Part shown: positions 23,131 through 27,937 of the stretch, piece after piece
Layout of the letters: each line of letters begins with the position of its first letter
How positions within the stretch are numbered: the stretch's first letter is position 1
Assembly: GCA_900542445.1 (NCBI GenBank)
Contig: UQNN01000025.1
Span: 1 to 27,937 of the forward strand
DNA length: 27,937 nt
Direction: 5' to 3'
Source of the DNA: an uncultured Eubacteriales bacterium
Lineage (GTDB): Bacteria > Bacillota > Clostridia > Christensenellales > Aristaeellaceae
The notes under the pieces: generated by a model
What the model saw: the letters and a program-made list of their open reading frames with translations, nothing else
Database searches by the model: none
What the model was told of the DNA's origin: nothing
Program-made: the position numbers and the translations under genes

Positions 23131-24930
23131 ATGGGAATGACAAACGCGCTCAATTTGCTCTGCGGTCTGGCGCTGTTTTTATACGGCATGCACGTGATGG
23201 GGGAAGGGTTGACCCGCGCTTCCGGCGGCAAGCTGGAGAGCATTCTGGAAAGCCTGACCAAAAGCAAGATTAAAGCCGTGCTGCTCGGCGCGGGCGTGAC
23301 GGCGATTATCCAGTCTTCGTCTGCGACGACGGTGATGGTGGTCGGCTTCGTCAACTCCGGCATCATGCGGCTCTCGCAGGCGGCGGGCGTCATCATGGGC
23401 GCGAACATCGGCACGACGGTCACCAGCTGGATTCTGTCGCTGACGGGCTTGCAGGGCGACAGCCTGCTGCTGACGTTGTGCAAACCGGCGACATTCACGC
23501 CCGTTCTGGCGTTTATCGGCGTCTGTCTGCTGCTCTTTGCCAAGGGCGACAAGAAGCACGACGCGGGCAGCATCATGATCGGCTTTGCCGTGCTGATGAC
23601 CGGCATGGAGATGATGAGCGGCGCGGTCAAGCCGCTGGCGGATGTGCCGGAGTTTACGAACATCCTGTTGATGTTCACCAACCCGATTCTGGGCGTGATT
23701 GCGGGCGCGGTGCTGACGGCGATCATCCAGTCTTCGTCCGCTTCGGTCGGTATTTTGCAGGCGCTCTGCGTGACGGGCGCGGTGAAATACAGCGCGGCCC
23801 TGCCGATTATCATGGGCCAGAACATCGGCACGTGCGTCACGGCGCTGATTTCTTCCATCGGCGCAAGCAAAAACGCCAGGCGCGCGGCGCTGATTCACCT
23901 GTATTTCAACATCATCGGCACGGTGCTGTTCATGGCGGTGTTTTACGCCATCGACGCGGTTTTCCCGTTTGCGTTTATGGAGGATGCGGCGAACGCGGCT
24001 GGCATCGCCGTGATTCATACGACGTTCAATATCATTGCGACGGCGGTGCTGCTTCCGTTCTCCGGTACGCTGGAAAAGCTGGCGACGCTCACCATCCGCG
24101 ACAACGACACGGTGGAGCGCATCGACGATTTCCAGCTGCTGGATGAGCGCTTCCTCTCCAACCCGGCGTTCGCGGTGGAACAGTGCAAGGTGGTCACCGA
24201 CCGGATGGCCGAGCTGACCCGCGAGGCGATTTTCGACGCGATCGGTCTTTTCGACGGCGGCACGTATACGCCGGATATGGCGGATCGCATCGAGGCGCTG
24301 GAAACGAAGATCGACCACTATGAGGATAAGCTGGGCACGTACATGGTCAAGCTCTCCCGCGCCAAACTCTCCCAGAAGGACGGCCACACGCTCTCCCTGC
24401 TGCTGCACAGCATCAGCGATTTTGAACGCATCAGCGACCACGCGGTGAACCTGCTGGATTCCGCGCGCGAGATGAACGAAAAAAAGATGGTTTTTTCCAA
24501 GGCGGCGGCGAGCGAGCTGCACGTTTTTGCGGGTGCGGTGCGCGATATTATCAATCGTTCATTTGACAGCTTCCTGCAAGATGATGTAGAATTGGCTAAG
24601 ACGGTGGAACCGCTGGAGGCGTGCATCGACGACATCAACGTGAACGTCAAATCCCGTCACATCGAGCGGCTGACCACCGGTCAGTGCACCATCGAGCTGG
24701 GCTTCGTGCTGACCGATATTTCCACCAACTTCGAGCGCGTATCCGACCACTGCTCCAACATTGCGGTGTATCAGATTCAAGTGCCGAAGGACGAATACGA
24801 CGCGCACGAATACCTGCAAAACGTCAAGCATCAGGAACATGCGGAATTTGACCGCGAAGAGATGGCCTACGAAAAGCAGTACCGCCTGCCGGACGTGGCC
24901 AGAGTGCAGACGGCCAAGGCCGGGGGATAA
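23131..24930 (+). CDS. Na+/phosphate cotransporter (PF02690 type) with C-terminal PhoU-like domain
   Basis: 599 aa. N-terminal half has two inverted Na_Pi_cotrans repeats marked by QSSSATTVMVVGFVNSG (about residue 60) and QSSSASVGILQAL (about 205), with GANIGTTVTSW and GQNIGTCVTAL following each. These QSSS motifs bind sodium and phosphate. From about residue 330 the cytoplasmic part is helical and PhoU-like, with SISDFERISDHAVNLLDSA and TNFERVSDHCSNIAVYQ. Gives a second phosphate route or exporter, with built-in regulation. GAGGAG upstream; five bases before phoB, so phoB and perhaps phoR are read with it. Confidence 0.92.
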   Translation: MGMTNALNLLCGLALFLYGMHVMGEGLTRASGGKLESILESLTKSKIKAVLLGAGVTAIIQSSSATTVMVVGFVNSGIMRLSQAAGVIMGANIGTTVTSWILSLTGLQGDSLLLTLCKPATFTPVLAFIGVCLLLFAKGDKKHDAGSIMIGFAVLMTGMEMMSGAVKPLADVPEFTNILLMFTNPILGVIAGAVLTAIIQSSSASVGILQALCVTGAVKYSAALPIIMGQNIGTCVTALISSIGASKNARRAALIHLYFNIIGTVLFMAVFYAIDAVFPFAFMEDAANAAGIAVIHTTFNIIATAVLLPFSGTLEKLATLTIRDNDTVERIDDFQLLDERFLSNPAFAVEQCKVVTDRMAELTREAIFDAIGLFDGGTYTPDMADRIEALETKIDHYEDKLGTYMVKLSRAKLSQKDGHTLSLLLHSISDFERISDHAVNLLDSAREMNEKKMVFSKAAASELHVFAGAVRDIINRSFDSFLQDDVELAKTVEPLEACIDDINVNVKSRHIERLTTGQCTIELGFVLTDISTNFERVSDHCSNIAVYQIQVPKDEYDAHEYLQNVKHQEHAEFDREEMAYEKQYRLPDVARVQTAKAGG

Positions 24931-24935
24931 AAAGC

Positions 24936-25604
24936 ATGATTTACATTGTCGAGGATGACCGCAACATTCAGGAAATCGAGATTTTTGCGCTCAAAAACAG
25001 CGGCTATCAGGCCGTCGGATTTGAGACGGCGAAGGAGTTTTACGGCGCGCTTTCCGAAAAACTGCCGGAACTGATTCTGCTGGATATCATGCTGCCGGAT
25101 GAGGACGGACTTTCCATCCTCAAGCGGCTGCGCACGCGCGCGGACACGCAGAAGATTCCCGTTATTCTGGTGACGGCGAAATCCACCGAAATCGATAAGG
25201 TGAAAGGGCTTGACGGCGGCGCGGACGACTATATCGCCAAACCGTTCGGCGTGATGGAGATGATCGCGCGGGTAAAGGCGCTTCTGCGCCGTTCCGGCGG
25301 GGCGGAGGAAAGCCTGATGACCTGCGGCAATGTGACCCTCGACAGCGAAAAGCGCATGGTCTATGTGGACGGAAAGGCCATCGAGCTGACCTATAAGGAG
25401 TTTGAACTGCTCAAGCTGCTGATGAAGAACCACGGCATTGTGATTTCCAGAGATGTGATCATGGAGCGCGTGTGGGATTCCAGTTTCGAGGGCGAGAGCC
25501 GCACCATCGACGTGCATGTGCGCACCCTTCGTCAAAAGCTTGGCGACGGCGGCGCGCTGATTAAGACCATCCGCAACGTCGGCTATATGGCCGAGGCGAA
25601 ATAA
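24936..25604 (+). CDS. Phosphate regulon response regulator (PhoB/PhoP, OmpR family)
   Basis: 222 aa. Receiver domain 1-120 with acidic VEDD pair, phospho-acceptor Asp50 (LILLDIMLPD), Thr80 and Lys102 (YIAKPF). Winged-helix DNA-binding domain from ~130 with LTYKEFELLKLLMKN, SRDVIMERVW, and the recognition segment TIDVHVRTLRQKL, ending IRNVGYMAE. Probably binds the TTTTACA boxes upstream. Follows the cotransporter by five bases. Confidence 0.93.
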   Translation: MIYIVEDDRNIQEIEIFALKNSGYQAVGFETAKEFYGALSEKLPELILLDIMLPDEDGLSILKRLRTRADTQKIPVILVTAKSTEIDKVKGLDGGADDYIAKPFGVMEMIARVKALLRRSGGAEESLMTCGNVTLDSEKRMVYVDGKAIELTYKEFELLKLLMKNHGIVISRDVIMERVWDSSFEGESRTIDVHVRTLRQKLGDGGALIKTIRNVGYMAEAK

Positions 25605-25611
25605 ACGAGCG

Positions 25612-25646
25612 AAGGGGGCCGACGCAGACTGCGACGGCCCCTTTTT
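25612..25646 (+). terminator. Terminator or attenuator between phoB and phoR
   Basis: GGGGCCG and CGGCCCC stem followed by five T, 10 bases after the phoB stop. Followed directly by GTAAACGTGTAAACG, two copies of the reverse of TTTAC. phoR thus needs read-through or its own promoter, which I do not see. Confidence 0.75.
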
Positions 25647-25716
25647 GTAAACGTGTAAACGGCGCTGCGGCGGGCGGCCGCGCAAGCGTTTTCCACTGGA
25701 TGGAATGAGGAAAGCC

Positions 25717-27051
25717 ATGAAGAAAAAGATTTTCAAATATTTCGCCTGCATGATTACCGTGGCGATTCTGGCGACGACGCTGCTGCTGTCATGGGTGAAT
25801 TATGAAATGTTCAAGGGGCGCGTCATGAGCGATCTGGAAGCTTACGGACGCGTGTTTGCCGTCGTGCTGTCCGGCAGCGGCGGAGAGAGAGACGCGCTGG
25901 AAAGCCTGACGCGGGAAAAGATCCGCGTAACGCTTGTGCGCGCGGATGGCGAAGTGGATTACGATAACTTTGCCGATCCGCAGACGATGGAAAACCATGC
26001 CGACCGTCCGGAAATCCGGCAGGCGCTTGAAACCGGAGAGGGAACCGATATCCGCAATTCCAGCACCGTTGACCAGAGCACATTCTATTATGCGGTCAAA
26101 CTGGAAAACGGCGACGTGCTGCGGCTGGCTCAGGAGGCTTCCAACATATGGAGCGTTTATTTCCGCTCCGTGCCGCTGATTCTGCTGCTTGCGGCGGGCA
26201 TGGCGGGGGTCAGCCTGTATTTGGCGCATCTGCTGACGGCGAGGCTGGTGCAGCCCATCGAGCAGATGACCGCGCACCTGAACAATGTGAGCGGCGTAGC
26301 GCGCTATCCCGAACTTGAGCCGTTCATGGATATGATCGAGCAGCAGCACGAGGAAATTCTGCGCAGCGCCAATATGCGCGTGGAATTTACGGCAAATGTC
26401 TCCCATGAATTGAAAACGCCGCTCACGAGCATTTCGGGTTATGCGGAATTGATTGAAAGCGGAATGGCGCAGGGCGAGCAGGCGAAGACCTTTGCGGGGG
26501 AAATCCACAAGAGCGCCAATCGGTTGCTGACGCTGATCAACGATATCATTCGGCTTTCGCAGATGGATGCGCCGATGCCGGATCTCAAGTTTGAACCGGT
26601 GGATTTGGCGCAGATTGCGACCAACACCTTTGAGCAGCTGGAGATGAGCGCGCGCAAGGTCGATGTAACGCTCCAGCTGGATGCGAAGCAGGCCGTTGTG
26701 GAAGCCGACAGACAAATGATGGACGAGTTGCTGTATAACCTGTGCGACAACGCGATTCGCTACAACGTGCGCGGCGGCAGCGTGAAGCTGGAAGTGCGGC
26801 CGGTTCGGGACAAGGTGATTGTCTGCGTGCAGGACACGGGTATCGGTATTTCGCCGGAGAACCAGGAGCATGTCTTTGAGCGTTTTTATCGCGTAGACAA
26901 GAGCCGCTCGAAGGCGACGGGCGGAACGGGTCTTGGACTGGCGATCGTCAAACATATTGCGGTGAAGCACAACGCGCAGATTGAGCTGGAAAGCGAACTG
27001 GGACGCGGCACGAAGATCTCGGTGATTTTTGATCGATGCTTTAAGGCATGA
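25717..27051 (+). CDS. Phosphate regulon sensor histidine kinase PhoR
   Basis: 444 aa. Transmembrane helix 1 (about 9-30), external domain (about 31-148), transmembrane helix 2 around VPLILLLAAGMAGVSLYLA, short HAMP-like segment, HisKA with His230 (NVSHELKTPLTSISGYAE), and HATPase with N-box LCDNAIRYN, G1 DTGIGIS, F-box FERFYR and G2 GGTGLGLAIVKHI. No PAS domain, unlike many PhoR. The start at 25717 follows GAGGAAAG; an ATG four codons earlier would place the site inside the gene. Its partner is the response regulator upstream. Confidence 0.9.
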   Translation: MKKKIFKYFACMITVAILATTLLLSWVNYEMFKGRVMSDLEAYGRVFAVVLSGSGGERDALESLTREKIRVTLVRADGEVDYDNFADPQTMENHADRPEIRQALETGEGTDIRNSSTVDQSTFYYAVKLENGDVLRLAQEASNIWSVYFRSVPLILLLAAGMAGVSLYLAHLLTARLVQPIEQMTAHLNNVSGVARYPELEPFMDMIEQQHEEILRSANMRVEFTANVSHELKTPLTSISGYAELIESGMAQGEQAKTFAGEIHKSANRLLTLINDIIRLSQMDAPMPDLKFEPVDLAQIATNTFEQLEMSARKVDVTLQLDAKQAVVEADRQMMDELLYNLCDNAIRYNVRGGSVKLEVRPVRDKVIVCVQDTGIGISPENQEHVFERFYRVDKSRSKATGGTGLGLAIVKHIAVKHNAQIELESELGRGTKISVIFDRCFKA

Positions 27052-27068
27052 TCGGGGAGGTAAACGGC

Positions 27069-27728
27069 GTGGTTACGTTTGAGGATATCCGAAACAACGC
27101 GGAAATTCGTACATATATCGAGAAAGACAATGAAAATCTGGGTGTGCTCGGCTTTACCAAGCACTCTGTCGGACATGCGACGAAAGTATCCGACACGGCG
27201 GCGAAGATTCTGGAAGAATTGGATTATGACGCGAGAACGGTGGAGTTGGCGCGCATTGCGGGCTATATGCACGATATCGGCAACTGCGTCAACCGCACTG
27301 ACCACGCGCACAGCGGCGCGATCATGGCGATGACGATTCTTCGGGATTTGGGCATGGAACCGAAAGAGATCGCGACCGTGATTGCGGCGATCGGCAATCA
27401 CGATGAGAAGACGGGAACGGCGGTGGATGCGGTTTCGGCCGCGCTGATTCTGGCAGACAAGACGGATGTGCGCCGCAACCGCGTGCGCGGACGTGACCAA
27501 ACCAAATTCGACATTCATGACCGCGTGAACTTTGCGGCCATTAGCTCAGTTTTACATATGGACAGAGATAAACGGCAGATCACGCTGGATATTCAGCTGG
27601 ACGACGAAATCTGTTCCGTGCTGGATTACTTCGAGATTTTTCTGGAACGCATGCTGATGTGCCGCCGTGCGGCGGAGATGCTGGGGTGCAGCTTTAAGCT
27701 CAAGGCAAACGGATCAAAGGTGCTGTAA
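27069..27728 (+). CDS. HD-domain phosphohydrolase
   Basis: 219 aa. GTG at 27069 chosen because GGGGAGG lies 8 bases upstream; the alternative ATG at 27048 overlaps the phoR stop by the ATGA pattern and cannot be excluded. His36 (HSVGHA), HD at 68-69 (YMHDIGN), distal NHD (GNHDE) and ILADKTDVRRNR are the metal-binding pattern of HD enzymes, which cut phosphate esters of nucleotides or cyclic dinucleotides. C-terminal helical domain has no match I recognise. Cotranscribed with phoR, which suggests a role tied to phosphate or nucleotide signalling, but substrate unknown. Confidence 0.85.
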   Translation: MVTFEDIRNNAEIRTYIEKDNENLGVLGFTKHSVGHATKVSDTAAKILEELDYDARTVELARIAGYMHDIGNCVNRTDHAHSGAIMAMTILRDLGMEPKEIATVIAAIGNHDEKTGTAVDAVSAALILADKTDVRRNRVRGRDQTKFDIHDRVNFAAISSVLHMDRDKRQITLDIQLDDEICSVLDYFEIFLERMLMCRRAAEMLGCSFKLKANGSKVL

Positions 27729-27813
27729 GACGGAAAAAGCAGGAAATACCAGGGAAAATGCACTTTTCAGACACAAAGATTCAAAAACTGTCAAAAAAAG
27801 TTTAGAAAAGGTA

Positions 27814-27842
27814 TTGACAGGGAGCCGGAACTGCGATATAAT
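27814..27842 (+). promoter_or_regulatory. rRNA operon promoter
   Basis: TTGACA, 17 bases, TATAAT, perfect at all twelve positions, with an A/T-rich upstream element (tracts of A around 27783-27809). Typical of a ribosomal RNA promoter. The predicted start is near 27849. Confidence 0.85.
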
Positions 27843-27886
27843 AATCGAGCTGTCAGCGCGAGCTGCTAAAGCGAGCGAGACAGCGA

Positions 27887-27900
27887 TGATCCTTGAAAAC
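27887..27900 (+). promoter_or_regulatory. boxA-like antitermination site in the rRNA leader
   Basis: TGATCCTTGAAAAC closely resembles the Firmicutes rRNA boxA (TGATCTTTGAAAAC). It follows a GCTGTC/GACAGC stem (about 27850-27883). The 16S gene would begin beyond the window. Confidence 0.75.
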
Positions 27901-27937
27901 GATACAGAATCAAGAAGAACGCGAACCGTGATTTTCA

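Noticed and set aside
1..27937. CRISPR array, insertion sequence transposase or phage genes
   Set aside because: No regular repeat-spacer pattern and no transposase or phage structural motif was seen; the only mobile-element trace is the recombinase end at the left edge.

Overview
This 28 kb window is chromosomal DNA of a GC-rich, low-coding-gap Gram-positive anaerobe, most likely a Clostridia-class Bacillota. The reasons are the strong AGGAGG-type ribosome sites, GTG and TTG starts, TTGACA/TATAAT and TGnTATAAT promoters, a GAAC-N4-GTTC LexA box, an archaeal-type (short) aspartyl-tRNA synthetase, a tRNA with encoded CCA, and PstSCAB-PhoU-PhoBR genes of Firmicutes type. No genus can be named from the sequence alone.

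Layout. (1) 1-1067: the C-terminal end of a large serine recombinase reads in frame into two compositionally different segments, so a mobile element edge lies here. (2) 1220-7779: DNA repair block with uvrA and uvrB on the minus strand, separated by an oppositely oriented membrane glycosyltransferase-like gene. uvrB has a LexA box and its stop codon overlaps that of the glycosyltransferase. (3) 7888-8584: two tiny transcription units that each have promoter, ribosome site, small hydrophobic ORF and terminator. (4) 8737-11686: an ABC uptake operon of the TrpXYZ type (binding protein, permease, ATPase). (5) 11765-14118: a lower-GC, eroded block holding a 17-codon stub of a response regulator, an intact glycerate 2-kinase, and an in-frame chimera of the LarA N-terminus with a C69/secernin-like C-terminus. 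(6) 14181-15714: tRNA-Arg(CCG) on the minus strand and aspS on the plus strand. (7) 15762-16126: an apparently independent structured RNA of about 330 nt with its own promoter and terminator. (8) 16158-18278: secreted M28 peptidase. (9) 18446-27728: a full phosphate regulon, pstS-pstC-pstA-pstB-phoU-Na/Pi cotransporter-phoB-phoR-HD protein. (10) 27814 to the end: a consensus promoter with A/T-rich upstream element and a boxA-like site, the start of an rRNA operon whose 16S gene lies beyond the window.

How the genes work together. The last third is one physiological system. PstS captures phosphate outside the membrane, PstCAB imports it, PhoU relays transporter state to PhoR, PhoB controls transcription, and a Na/Pi cotransporter gives a second route. 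Two promoters (pstS and the cotransporter) share paired TTTTACA boxes with the second box 9 nt before the -10. PstS is circularly permuted relative to the textbook protein. The pst genes are separated by large multi-armed inverted-repeat elements; two of these are homologous, and their arms have changed in compensating fashion, which points to a selected or self-maintaining RNA/DNA fold.
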